A stretch of DNA of 64,000 nt from CANKHA01 sp963750965 (lineage in GTDB: Bacteria > Pseudomonadota > Alphaproteobacteria > Rhizobiales > Xanthobacteraceae). A program made the position numbers and the translations under genes. The stretch is from positions 124,001 through 188,000 of the forward strand of contig CAVVSK010000009.1 of NCBI GenBank assembly GCA_963750965.1. The letters are read 5' to 3'. Below the pieces are notes generated by a model. It was not told the origin of the DNA. It ran no database searches and was given only the letters and a program-made list of their open reading frames with translations. Shown here piece after piece: positions 55,107 to 64,000 of the stretch (positions are counted from its first letter, which is position 1; the number at the start of each line of letters is the position of its first letter).

Positions 55107-56027
55107 CTATTTCATTTCGATCATGGCCTGGCGGCGCAGCTCGCTCAGGTAACGCTTGGACTGCGCCTCGAAGCGCGAGTTGAAAAGCGCCGTCCTAGCG
55201 GCGCGCTTCTGCGGCGTGTCGGTCGTGTTTGCCACCTTCTCGCACAAGGCGAAGACCGCCACGCCCTGGGCACTGACTTCGGGCTTAGTGAGCTTGCCGA
55301 CCGGTGTGCTGTTGAGAACCTCGCGTAAATTATCCGGCAAATCGGCCGAGCTGCGCCGGACTGGATCGCGCACAGCGACGTCGCGCAACGCGCGCGCGAA
55401 AGCCACGCCATCCTCGCAGTTCGCGAACCGGCTGCGAAGCGCTTCCGCTTCGCGCAGCCGGCCCTCGATCACTGATTGCGGCGAGCCTTTAGGCACGATG
55501 AAAAGAATTTGGCGCAGCCGGTAGTCATAAGCCACGGCTTCGCCTTCCCCGCCCTTTTTCTCTACAGCATCCCTGACCTCTTTTTCCTCAATCGCCAGGG
55601 TGGCGGGAAAGCGGGCGCGCAGCAGTTGGTTCCAGGCAATCTCCGCCCGCAAACGCGATCTGATCGTATCGATATTGACGCCCCGTCCGACCAATGCCTG
55701 CGTGAATTGCTCGACGTTCAGACCTGTGCGGCTGGCCATGTTGCTAATGGCCCGGTCCACATCGGCTTTTGGCGCATCCATGTTGTAGCGGCCCGCTTCC
55801 TGGACCTTGATCCTTTCCTCAATCAGCGTCTCCAGAACTTCCTGCCGCGGCGGCGTTTTTTGCGTGGAGAGTTGCATGAATTTCGAGCGCTGCTCGATGT
55901 CATAGGTCGTGATCGGGGTTCCGTTCACCATCGCAGCGACTTGTTGGGCCGCGGCCGGAGAAGCCGCAGCGAGGCTTGCGGCCATCATCGCCGCTGCGCA
56001 AATCCGCCCAATCCGATCACGCATCAT
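55107..56027 (-). CDS. SurA-like periplasmic chaperone/peptidyl-prolyl isomerase
   Basis: About 306 residues from ATG 56027, giving a signal peptide ending AAAQQ; ATG 56057 adds ten residues and is possible. The SurA N-terminal domain is shown by VAAMVNGTPITTYDIEQRSK and LIEERIKVQEAGRY; a degenerate parvulin-like segment follows (RLRQILFIVPKGSP). In E. coli SurA helps outer-membrane proteins fold. It lies 7-37 nt from lptG; the lptD gene expected between them is absent. Confidence 0.88.
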   Translation of the reverse strand: MMRDRIGRICAAAMMAASLAAASPAAAQQVAAMVNGTPITTYDIEQRSKFMQLSTQKTPPRQEVLETLIEERIKVQEAGRYNMDAPKADVDRAISNMASRTGLNVEQFTQALVGRGVNIDTIRSRLRAEIAWNQLLRARFPATLAIEEKEVRDAVEKKGGEGEAVAYDYRLRQILFIVPKGSPQSVIEGRLREAEALRSRFANCEDGVAFARALRDVAVRDPVRRSSADLPDNLREVLNSTPVGKLTKPEVSAQGVAVFALCEKVANTTDTPQKRAARTALFNSRFEAQSKRYLSELRRQAMIEMK

Positions 56028-56064
56028 GCAAAATCCGATGTTTCGCCGCGACATCATTCTGAGG

Positions 56065-57171
56065 TCAGCCGTCTTCCTGGTGAAGCAAGGTGAGGACGCC
56101 GATCAGGCCCCCGAACAGCACTGGAAGCCAGGCTGCCGCTACCGGATCGAGCAATCCGGCCTTGCTGAAATCTTCGAAAAACTTCGACAGAACATACAAC
56201 AAAAAGCCTGCCGCCACTCCAGCTAAAACCATCTTCTGGACGCCGCCGAAACGAAAAAAACGTAACGATACGGCCCCCGCCAGAAGCACCATGGAAACGA
56301 ACAGGAACGGCAGGGCCAGCAGCTTCTGGTACTGCACGCGGTAGCCGGCGGCGCCAAGCCCGGCACTATCCGCCAGCTTGATATATAGCGGAAGGCTCCA
56401 GAATGGCACGGTTTCCGGGGTGGCGAAGCTTTCCCGCACCTGCTCGGGTGTCAGGTTGGTGCTGAGCAGATAGGTCCGCGCGGGAACAGCGGGAGTGCCT
56501 GTGACATAGATGCGCGCGTCTTCCAGGCGCCAGTTGCCGCGCTCCAGCACGGCGATTCTGGCCTCGATGCGCTCCTGAAATTTTCCGCTGTTATCGAACG
56601 TGAAGGCGGTGATGCCGCCGAGGCGCACGCCTTGTTCACGGCTGGTCTGCGCATTGATGATCGATTGGCCATCGACGCTGCGCTGGCGCACCCAGAATCC
56701 GCCGCCGGAACTGGAACGCAAGCCTCCGAGGTCTTCGCCGAGCAGCTCTGCCTGCAACAGTTTCGATTGTTCCTGCAGGAATGCCGAAACCGGATTGTAC
56801 ACGGTGGTTGCGGCGATGCCGATCAGCAGCGCCACGAGGAGTGCGGGACTGATGAATTGCCACGCCGACATGCCAGCGGCGCGGGCGATCACCAGTTCCA
56901 ACCGGCGCGAGAGATTGAGGAAGCACACCATGCCCGCCAGCAATATGCAGAAGGGCAGAAGGCGCTCGGTTATCTGCGGCACGCGATAGAGTGAGGCTTT
57001 GGCTACCGTCCAGCCTGAGATATTCGGCACGTCCGCGGTGCGGCGCACAAGCTCGACATAGTCCACCATTGCCACCACCGCAAAGACGCCGAGAAAAATC
57101 GCCAGCGCCGCATTGACAAAACGCGCGGCGAAGTAGCGATGCAACGTGGTGACCCTGCGCATGGAAATCAC
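56065..57171 (-). CDS. lptG: LPS export ABC transporter permease LptG
   Basis: A 368-residue permease of the LptB2FG complex that extracts LPS from the inner membrane. Six helices (three at each end) flank a periplasmic beta-jellyroll. The N-terminus LHRYFAARFVNAALAIFLGV and C-terminal VLTLLHQEDG are typical of alphaproteobacterial LptG. The start overlaps the lptF stop by 4 nt (ATGA). Confidence 0.95.
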   Translation of the reverse strand: MISMRRVTTLHRYFAARFVNAALAIFLGVFAVVAMVDYVELVRRTADVPNISGWTVAKASLYRVPQITERLLPFCILLAGMVCFLNLSRRLELVIARAAGMSAWQFISPALLVALLIGIAATTVYNPVSAFLQEQSKLLQAELLGEDLGGLRSSSGGGFWVRQRSVDGQSIINAQTSREQGVRLGGITAFTFDNSGKFQERIEARIAVLERGNWRLEDARIYVTGTPAVPARTYLLSTNLTPEQVRESFATPETVPFWSLPLYIKLADSAGLGAAGYRVQYQKLLALPFLFVSMVLLAGAVSLRFFRFGGVQKMVLAGVAAGFLLYVLSKFFEDFSKAGLLDPVAAAWLPVLFGGLIGVLTLLHQEDG

Positions 57172-58326
57172 GCTGTTGCCGGACGCGGCGCAAAGCGCTC
57201 TTGCAGCGCGCTCAAGGTATTCGTGATCACGGCGGGAGGCTCGATGATGATCCCGCGTCCGATCGCCCAGATGCTCAGCGCCGTGGCCGTAGCTAACAGG
57301 AAATAGTGAAACACGATCATAAGCGGTGCATTGACCGAGATCACCGTGGTAGCGAAGCCGGAAAATCGCAGCAGCGCCAGCACGCCAATGGTCCCGAGCA
57401 GCGAGAGGTTGCGGCTTTGCCGCGTCGTTCGCGGGGCTCCGAGATAGGCGTAGGCAACCAGCACGAATACCAGCGGATAAAGCGGGGCGGATAGGCGATC
57501 ATGCAGTTCCGCGCGTAACTGCCCTGGTTGCGATTTCACCAGCGGGTCCTTCGGATCCGGCCATAACAATTGCCAGAGATAACGTTCGCGCACCGACTGA
57601 TTGAGCGTCGCCGACGAAGCGAACTGCGACAGATCGAAGGCATAGCGGTCGAATTCGACAATGTTCGGCTCGGTCTCGGTGGACTGGTGCCGTTGCACGG
57701 TGCCTCCCTCCAGGATGAGGAAGGTGCCGTGCTCGTTCTTCAGGATCTCGCCCCGTTCGGCCAGGACGGAAAGGTGTTCCTTCGGGTTGCGTTTGTCGTC
57801 GATCAGCACGCCGAGCAGCTCGCCATTGCTCTGCCGTTCACGGATGTGGAAGGTGACGCCTTTCTGAACATTGATGAACCGGCCGGGACGGACGACATAA
57901 GTCACGAGATCAGTGCGTACTTCCATGAACCAGCTGCGAAAGGCGTGCAGACTCTGGGGCGCGACATAGAAACTTAGAATAGCCACCAACACGGAGACGA
58001 GCGCGGCTACTGCGAGAAAAGGTTGAAACAAGCGCCAGGGCGACATGCCCGAGGCGTTCATCACGATGATCTCGGAGTCCGTGCCCAAGCTTGTTGAGCA
58101 CATAGGCGGTCGCCATCAGCAAGGCGACCGGCGCAAGCAGCACCACCAGATTCGGAATGACGAGTGCCGTGATCTGCAGGAAGACCAGGGCGGTCTGGCC
58201 CTGATCGGTCATCAGCTCAATCTCGCGCAGCGCCTGGGTAACCCATATCAGAGCGGTGAGGCTGACCATGACAGCGACAAAGGCACCCAAGGTGGTGCGA
58301 AAAATATAGCGCCCGATCGACCCCAT
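57168..58326 (-). CDS. lptF: LPS export ABC transporter permease LptF (frameshifted)
   Basis: Frame-restored length is about 385 residues. ATG 58326 begins GSIGRYIFRTTLGAFVAVMV; the first frame covers two helices to YVLNKLG. Removing one base from CCC at 58084-58086 (GGG in the gene) joins TDSEIIVMNASGMSPWRL and the rest of the protein. LptF pairs with LptG and LptB. The downstream lptG overlap and intact membrane segments suggest a functional gene with a sequence error. Confidence 0.9.
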
Positions 58327-58589
58327 TTTGCCTGACGCTCCTTGCGGTCCGATACCCGCCACAGCCTTGTTACTCTTGCAGGATTCTGTTGATTTCTCCA
58401 CAAAATGGCTTCGGCAAGGCCAATTTGGGGCGTCGGGAGAGAACGCAGGTTAAACCCTGCATTCCCTAGCCCCGCTCGGCCTTTCCCAGTTTTAGCGCTT
58501 TGCAGAGGCCACCCAGGCGGTTCATATGGACCCGCAAGAACTTCCCGTAACCCCCCGCTTTCCAAGCGCAGTTAAGAGGCTTTCTGAAC
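58327..58589. promoter_or_regulatory. divergent lptF-pepA intergenic region
   Basis: A 263-nt region between the leftward lptF operon and rightward pepA. It must carry promoters for both. A run of C/G-rich sequence gives no clear -35/-10 pair that I would assign. No coding potential is supported. Confidence 0.4.
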
Positions 58590-60083
58590 ATGTCCGGAGC
58601 CAGCAAGCTCGGATTTTCTGGTTTTGCCACGCCCGCCAAGGGCGCACTGGTGGTTTTCTGCGACGATAAGCTCGCCTTCGGCGCGGCCTCGAAGCGGTTG
58701 CTCGGGCAAGCAACTGACTTCATCAAGCGCGCGGCAACCGCAGACAGCTTCACCGGCAAAACAGGGACGCTCGACATTATCGCTCCGTCCAGCTTGCCGG
58801 TTTCCCGGCTGGTGGTCATGGGCGTAGGCAAGGCGAAAGATTTGAAGCCGCTCGACATCATCAAGCTCGGCGGCAAGGCAGTAGGCAAACTTCCGCAATC
58901 CTGCACCGAGGTCACCATCGTTGCCGACCTGCCAGCCGGCGCGATGAAGCCGGATCAGGCCGCCGATTTAGCCATGGGCGCGCAGCTGCGCGCCTATGCA
59001 TTCGAGCGTTACAAGACCAAACGTAAAGAAGGCGAGGAAAAGCCAGCCCTCGCCAAGATGACGGTGGCGGTAGAAGACGCAGGTGCGACCCGCAAGGCCT
59101 GGGCATCGCGCGCGGCAATTACTGAAGGCACCGTGATCGCGCGTGACCTCGTCAACGAGCCGCCGAATGTTCTCTATCCGGAGGAGTTCGCCCGTCGCGC
59201 GGCTGCGCTGAAAAAACAGGGCGTTGCGGTCGAGGTGCTCGACGTCAAGGCGATGCGGAAGCTCGGGATGAATGCCTTGCTCGGCGTGGGGCAGGGGTCG
59301 GTGCGCGACAGCCGCCTCGTGGTGATGCGCTGGAACGGCGGCAAGCCGGGGACGCCGCCGGTCGCCTTCATTGGCAAAGGTGTGTGCTTCGATACCGGCG
59401 GCATTTCCATCAAGCCGGCGGGCAGCATGGAGGATATGAAGGGCGATATGGCGGGCGCGGCCTGCGTCGTCGGTCTTATGCATGCGCTGGCCGCGCGCAA
59501 AGCCAGGGTCAACGTGGTCGGTGCGATCGGGCTGGTTGAGAACATGCCGGACGGCAAGGCCCAGCGCCCGGGCGACATTGTCACCTCTATGTCCGGCCAG
59601 ACCATCGAGATCATTAACACTGATGCGGAAGGCCGACTGGTGCTGGCCGACGTGCTGCATTACGTCAACAAGCGCTTCAAGCCGAAATTCATGGTCAATC
59701 TGGCCACGCTAACCGGCGCGATCATCGTCGCGCTCGGGCATGAATACGCCGGGCTGTTCTCCAATGACGACAAGCTGTCCGAACGCCTGACCAAGGCCGG
59801 CGAAGCTACCGGCGAGCGCGTCTGGCGCATGCCGCTCGGTCCCGAATACGACAAGCTGATCGATTCCAAATTCGCCGACGTGAAGAATACCGGCGGCCGT
59901 AACGCGGGCTCGATTACCGCGGCACAGTTCCTGCAGCGTTTCGTCGATAAAACCCCATGGGCCCATCTCGACATCGCCGGCACCGGCATGGGATCGCCCC
60001 AGACCGACATCAATAAGAGCTGGGGCTCCGGCTTCGGCGTCCGGTTGCTTGACCGGCTGGTAGCGGATTATTACGAGAAATAA
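58590..60083 (+). CDS. pepA: leucyl aminopeptidase
   Basis: A 497-residue M17 cytosol aminopeptidase. The catalytic signature NTDAEGRLVLADVL is intact, and metal-binding residues lie in GKGVCFDTGGISIKPAG and MKGDMAGAA. It removes N-terminal residues from peptides and in E. coli also binds DNA at recombination sites. holC follows 15 nt later. Confidence 0.97.
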   Translation: MSGASKLGFSGFATPAKGALVVFCDDKLAFGAASKRLLGQATDFIKRAATADSFTGKTGTLDIIAPSSLPVSRLVVMGVGKAKDLKPLDIIKLGGKAVGKLPQSCTEVTIVADLPAGAMKPDQAADLAMGAQLRAYAFERYKTKRKEGEEKPALAKMTVAVEDAGATRKAWASRAAITEGTVIARDLVNEPPNVLYPEEFARRAAALKKQGVAVEVLDVKAMRKLGMNALLGVGQGSVRDSRLVVMRWNGGKPGTPPVAFIGKGVCFDTGGISIKPAGSMEDMKGDMAGAACVVGLMHALAARKARVNVVGAIGLVENMPDGKAQRPGDIVTSMSGQTIEIINTDAEGRLVLADVLHYVNKRFKPKFMVNLATLTGAIIVALGHEYAGLFSNDDKLSERLTKAGEATGERVWRMPLGPEYDKLIDSKFADVKNTGGRNAGSITAAQFLQRFVDKTPWAHLDIAGTGMGSPQTDINKSWGSGFGVRLLDRLVADYYEK

Positions 60084-60098
60084 CCGCGCGGCGGAGCG

Positions 60099-60551
60099 AT
60101 GACCGAGATCCTTTTCTACCATTTGCAACGCCAGCCGCTGGAACGGGTGCTGCCGACGCTGTTGGAAAAATCATTGCAGCGCGGCTGGCGTGTCGTGGTG
60201 CAGGCATCATCGGATGAGCGCGTTGAGGCGCTTGATGCGCATCTGTGGACCTACCGCGATGACGCTTTTCTACCGCACGGCACGTCCAAGGAAGCAGAGG
60301 CCGCGCAACAGCCTGTCCTGATCACCAGCGGGGACGACAATGTTAACAGCGCCCAGGTTCGTTTTCTGGTCGATGGGGCGCCGTTCCCCGTCGATACGGC
60401 GGCATACGAACGCGTGGTCCTGCTGTTCGACGGCGATGATCCGGATGCTATTGCCGCCGCGCGCGAGCGCTGGACGGAGGTCAAGGCGCAGGGTTTCGAG
60501 GCCACTTATTGGCAGCCGGATGAGCAGGGCCGGTGGGTGAAAAGGGCCTGA
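60099..60551 (+). CDS. holC: DNA polymerase III chi subunit
   Basis: A 150-residue protein with the HolC pattern: TEILFYHLQRQPLERVLPTL start, DAHLWTYRDDAFLPHGT and the LLFDG-x-DPDAI block. It links the clamp loader to SSB. The pepA-holC order is common in proteobacteria. A weak CCCGAA/TTCGGG stem with a T-rich loop (60570-60590) follows its stop and could help termination. Confidence 0.93.
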   Translation: MTEILFYHLQRQPLERVLPTLLEKSLQRGWRVVVQASSDERVEALDAHLWTYRDDAFLPHGTSKEAEAAQQPVLITSGDDNVNSAQVRFLVDGAPFPVDTAAYERVVLLFDGDDPDAIAAARERWTEVKAQGFEATYWQPDEQGRWVKRA

Positions 60552-60677
60552 CCGCATTAATTAATTGTGCCCGAAGATGGTTTTTTCGGGTTGTCTAAGG
60601 CATTGAAGCCGTCATGATCGTGTCGCAAAATTAGGCTTGGTCGTTTCCGGTTCGGCCGGACAGGGATTTCCTAACAG

Positions 60678-61205
60678 ATGCAATATTTTGGGCGGAATCG
60701 GATGCGGGGCTTGGCCCTGCCGGTGACGATGCTGGCGCTGACGCTTGGCGCCTGCGGCTCGATGGAGAAGGTCACAGAACTGGTGCCGAAGGCTTCGGAC
60801 TTCAGCGTCACCAGCTTCGAATGGAATCCATATTCCAAGGCATCGATGTCAGTCCCATCAACATTCAAACGCACTCCCCTTACGGCGGCGGATTATATCA
60901 GCGCCGACGGCAGCTGCGCCGAGGCAGCGGCCGCCGAAGACGGCTCCGAACCGAAGGTTGCGGGCGCGGTCGCGTTGCAGATGAGCGAATGCGCGGTTGT
61001 GCGGGTGCTGGGCGCGCCGGAAAAGGTCGATATCGGTGCCAATGAACGCGGCGAGCGCTTGTCCAAGCTGCTGTATAGCCGCGGCGAACGTCCGGGGCTG
61101 TATTCCTTCACGGCCGGCCAATTGACCGAGATCGCACGCGTGGCTGAACCGGCGCCGCAAAAACCGCAAAAGCCCGCGGCGAAACCGCGCCGCGCAGGCA
61201 CCTAA
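60678..61205 (+). CDS. putative lipoprotein of unknown function
   Basis: A 175-residue protein with a lipobox-like LTLGAC after a short basic n-region, so Cys would be lipidated. ATG 60678 or 60702 may be the start. The mature part is Ala/Pro-rich, with SADGSCAEAAA and a conserved-looking CAVVRVLGAPEKVDIG segment. The C-terminus is a Pro/Lys tail (QKPQKPAAKPRR). I do not recognise a family. It converges with the ABC-F gene with a 2-nt gap. Confidence 0.7.
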   Translation: MQYFGRNRMRGLALPVTMLALTLGACGSMEKVTELVPKASDFSVTSFEWNPYSKASMSVPSTFKRTPLTAADYISADGSCAEAAAAEDGSEPKVAGAVALQMSECAVVRVLGAPEKVDIGANERGERLSKLLYSRGERPGLYSFTAGQLTEIARVAEPAPQKPQKPAAKPRRAGT

Positions 61206-61207
61206 AG

Positions 61208-63089
61208 TCACGCCGTGACCGCCTCGAAGGCGGCGCTCGCTTCCAGCCATTCCTCTTCGGCACGCGCCAGCGCAACGGCAGCATCTGCGCGCGCCTTGGC
61301 GACACCTGCGGCTTTCTGCGGGTCCTGCGTGAACAGCCCGCCGGCGAGCGCGGCTTCCAACCGTTCGATCTCAGCCTTGTGCCTGGTGATGGCTTTTTCC
61401 GCCGTGGTGATTTTGTGACGCAAGGGCGCAAGCTCTGCGCGTCTGTCGGCGGCGGCGCGCCTGGCTTCGACCTTTGAGAGTTGCGGTTCCCCCTTGGCCG
61501 CGCCGTTGCCGGAGCGGGCGCGGTCGCCGCGAAGCACCATCCGCCGGTATTGCTCGAGATCGCCGTCAAAGGCCGCGACCGAGCCGTTCTCAACCAGCCA
61601 AAGCCGGTCGACGCAGGCCTCGAGCAGATAGCGGTCATGCGACACCAGAATCACCGCGCCGGGGTAGTCGTTGATCGCATCGACCAGCGCGGCGCGGCTA
61701 TCGATATCGAGATGGTTGGTCGGCTCATCCAGAATGATCAGATGCGGATGATCGAAAGTTGCAAGCCCGAGCAACAGCCGTGCTTTCTCGCCACCGGAGA
61801 GACTGGAGACTGGCGTGTCGGCCTTGTCAGCGGAAAAGCCGATGGCGCCGGCCCGCGCCCGCACCTGCGCCTCGCTCGCTTTCGGCATCAGGGCGCGCAC
61901 ATGGTCGTAAGCGCTTTCGTTGAGATGCAACTCGTCGAGCTGGTGCTGCGCGAAATAGCCAATCTTGAGCTTGGAGGCGCGGGTAATCTGTCCACCCAGC
62001 GGACGAAAGCCGCTCGGCAAGGATCTTGGACAAGGTCGATTTGCCGTTGCCGTTTGAGCCAAGCAGCGCGATGCGGTCGTCGTTGTCGATGCGCAGGCTG
62101 AGATCGCGCAACACCGGACGTCCGGGTTCATAGCCGGCGGCAACGCCCTCCATGGCGATGATCGGCGGCGACAACAGTCTTTCCGGTGCCGGGAAGGTGA
62201 TTGGGAGAACGTCGCGATCGATCATGGCCTCGATCGGCACCAGCTTGGCGAGCAGCTTGACGCGTGACTGCGCCTGTTTCGCCTTGCTGGCCTTGGCTTT
62301 GAATCGGTCGACGAAGGCCTGCAAATGTTTGCGCTGGGCCTCCTGCTTCTTCGCCGCTTTGGCATCGAGCTGCTGACGCTCGGCACGCTGACGCGCGAAA
62401 GACGAATAGCCGCCGCGGTAAAGCGTCAGCTTTTCGTTTCCGAGATGCAGGATGTGATCGACCGAATTGTCGAGCAGGTCGCGGTCGTGGCTGACGACGA
62501 TCAGACTTTTTGGATAGCGGGCGAGGTGGTCCTCCAGCCAGAGCGTGCCTTCGAGGTCGAGATAGTTGGTCGGTTCGTCGAGCAGCAGCAAGTCGGGCTC
62601 GGAGAACAGCACGGCAGCAAGCGCCACGCGCATGCGCCAGCCGCCGGAAAATTCGCCGACGGGGCGCTGCTGCGCCTCGGTAGAGAAACCAAGACCCGCC
62701 AGGATGGAAGCCGCGCGCGCCGGAGCGGAATGTGCATCGATGTCCACGAGACGCGCATGGATTTCCGCGATTCGGTGCGGATCGCGCGCGGTATCTGCCT
62801 CGGCCAGCAGCTGCGCGCGCTCGGCATCTGCCGAAAGCACCACCTCGACCAGACTCTGCGGCCCATCCGGGGCTTCCTGCGCCAGTCGGCCGATTCGCGT
62901 GCGTGAGGGCAGGACGATGCTGCCGGTTTCCGGCGACAGTTCTCCCGCGATGGCGCGAAACAACGTGGTCTTGCCGGTTCCGTTGCGCCCCACGAAACCG
63001 ACTCGGGAATTCGCGGGAAGCTGAACCGACGTGTGGTCAATCAACAGGCGTCCGGCCACGCGGATGGATAGGTCTCTGATGAGAAGCAT
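61208..63089 (-). CDS. ABC-F family ATP-binding protein, Uup/YheS-like (frameshifted)
   Basis: Frame-restored length is about 626 residues. Two ABC domains are present: the first has GRNGTGKTTL, GEFSGGWRMR and LLLDEPTNYLDL; the second has GSNGNGKSTL, SSLSGGEKARL and LIILDEPTNHLDI. A long Lys/Ala-rich linker (KAAKKQEAQRKHL) lies between. The break lies at AAA 62006-62008; deleting one base joins SKILAERL to RPLGGQ. ABC-F proteins act on ribosomes (translation factors). ATG 63089 gives MLLIRDLSIRVAGR. Confidence 0.92.
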
Positions 63090-63213
63090 GGGGCGCTTTG
63101 TGGCTATGCCCTCGGCCGGATGCAAGTGTTTATAACGCGCAGCCAGTTTGCATTCCGGCGGCGTCTGCTATCTTGCCCCCAGCGCGGCTGGCAATTTGGT
63201 TCACCAGGCGGGA

Positions 63214-64000
63214 TCAAAGGCGGCTTGCGGGCTGCCCTTTTTTTGCTTGCGTGCCGAGGCCGAGCGTCTGTGTGATGACTTGCCCAAGCGCGAGAAAATC
63301 TGCCTTGCGCGGCGAGGTGCGCCGCCAGGCCAGACCGATGCTGCGGCGCGGTTCCGGATCGGTGAAACGCAAAAGCTTCACGCGCCGGTCCGCAAGCTTG
63401 GCGTCGAGCGCGATGCGTGGCAGCAAAGTTGCGCCGTAGCCGTTGGCGACCATTTGGGTCACCGTCGCGAGACTGGTGGCGCCGAGACCGGCGGTCGGCT
63501 CGGAATTCTGCATCGCGCAGAAGGCGAGCGCCTGGTCGCGCAGGCAGTGGCCTTCCTCCAGCAGGATCAGCTGGCGCTGGCTGACATCATGCGCGTTCAC
63601 CCGCGCTTTCGCCGGCAGCGGATCGTCCGCCGGTACCGCCAGCAGGAATGGATCGTCAAACAACTTGAGTGTCTCGATCTCGCCGTTGCCGACAGGCAAG
63701 GCAAGGATGAGCAGATGCAGACTTCCGCGCGCGAGTTCATCCAGCAACACGGCGGTCTGGGTCTCGCGTAGCTCCAGCCTTAGGTCGGGGTATTGTTTCT
63801 GGAGCGCCGGCAAGACGCGCGGGAGCAGATAAGGCGCGATCGTCGGAATTACGCCGAGCCGCAACGGCCCCGACAACATTTTCTGTTGATGCCGCGCGAA
63901 GTCGACAAGATCATTGGCGCCGGTAAGCACTTGTTGCGCGCGGTGCGCGACCTCGCCCCCGAGTTCAGTCAGCACTACCTCGTTCGGCCGGCGCTCCACC
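63214..64000 (-). CDS. oxyR: OxyR-type LysR family regulator, 5'-truncated
   Basis: The C-terminal 261 codons or so are visible; the N-terminal HTH lies past the right edge. The visible part opens in the LysR linker (VERRPNEVVLTELG) and contains the peroxide-sensing signature LEEGHCLRDQALAFC, with two cysteines spaced as C199 and C208 of E. coli OxyR. The VNGYGATLLPRIALD-like ANGYGATLLPRIALD block is also OxyR-typical. It probably activates peroxide-defence genes when oxidised. It is upstream of the ABC-F gene on the same strand. Confidence 0.88.
   Translation of the reverse strand, partial: VERRPNEVVLTELGGEVAHRAQQVLTGANDLVDFARHQQKMLSGPLRLGVIPTIAPYLLPRVLPALQKQYPDLRLELRETQTAVLLDELARGSLHLLILALPVGNGEIETLKLFDDPFLLAVPADDPLPAKARVNAHDVSQRQLILLEEGHCLRDQALAFCAMQNSEPTAGLGATSLATVTQMVANGYGATLLPRIALDAKLADRRVKLLRFTDPEPRRSIGLAWRRTSPRKADFLALGQVITQTLGLGTQAKKGQPASRL

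Overview
The window is GC-rich chromosomal DNA from an alphaproteobacterium, most likely order Hyphomicrobiales (Rhizobiales) near the Bradyrhizobiaceae/Xanthobacteraceae. This rests on recognised gene order (rpsF-rpsR-DUF2232-rplI ... dnaB-alr-radA-cvpA-purF; fabD-fabG-acpP-fabF-mltG-yicC-gmk; lptF-lptG-surA-pdxA-rsmA), on protein content, and on palindromic dispersed repeats typical of that group. No database search was possible. No rRNA, tRNA, CRISPR array, phage gene or transposase was found.

Layout. 1-1464: two tandem secreted polysaccharide deacetylases. 1594-8680: MgtE Mg2+ transporter, a GGDEF/EAL membrane protein, a small HTH protein, then an aldo/keto reductase coupled to queC and followed by an ElyC-like DUF218 protein, and a DUF599 protein. 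8728-11756: TPR protein overlapping an MFS transporter. 12013-18084: purine block guaB ... rsmB-guaA with two MAPEG paralogues. 18173-19247: a secreted protein of unknown function. 19462-23326: a lower-GC module (Bug-type solute receptor, VOC protein, ThDP enzyme, divergent second VOC protein) that looks acquired. 23512-30056: accessory and regulatory genes, including TetR-YciI and ArsR-SRPBCC-DUF899 operons, both with visible double operators. 30101-33951: ArsC/Spx-like protein, prfC, a TrxR-like flavoprotein and an SDR.

34103-45797 is a long leftward housekeeping stretch (purF, cvpA, radA, alr, dnaB, cfa, rplI, DUF2232, rpsR, rpsF). 46000-53234 is a rightward run: a cupin protein, fatty-acid synthesis, mltG, yicC and gmk. 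53224-58326 is leftward: rsmA, pdxA, surA, lptG, lptF. 58590-61205 is rightward: pepA, holC, a lipoprotein. An ABC-F ATPase and the C-terminal part of an OxyR-type regulator close the window.

The most striking property is ten clear reading-frame breaks, on both strands and mostly in conserved genes. Every one is repaired by removing one base. This points to insertion-type sequence errors rather than gene decay, so the affected genes are annotated as frame-restored CDSs. The other main oddities are the absence of lptD between lptG and surA, and the unassigned Bug/VOC/ThDP module.
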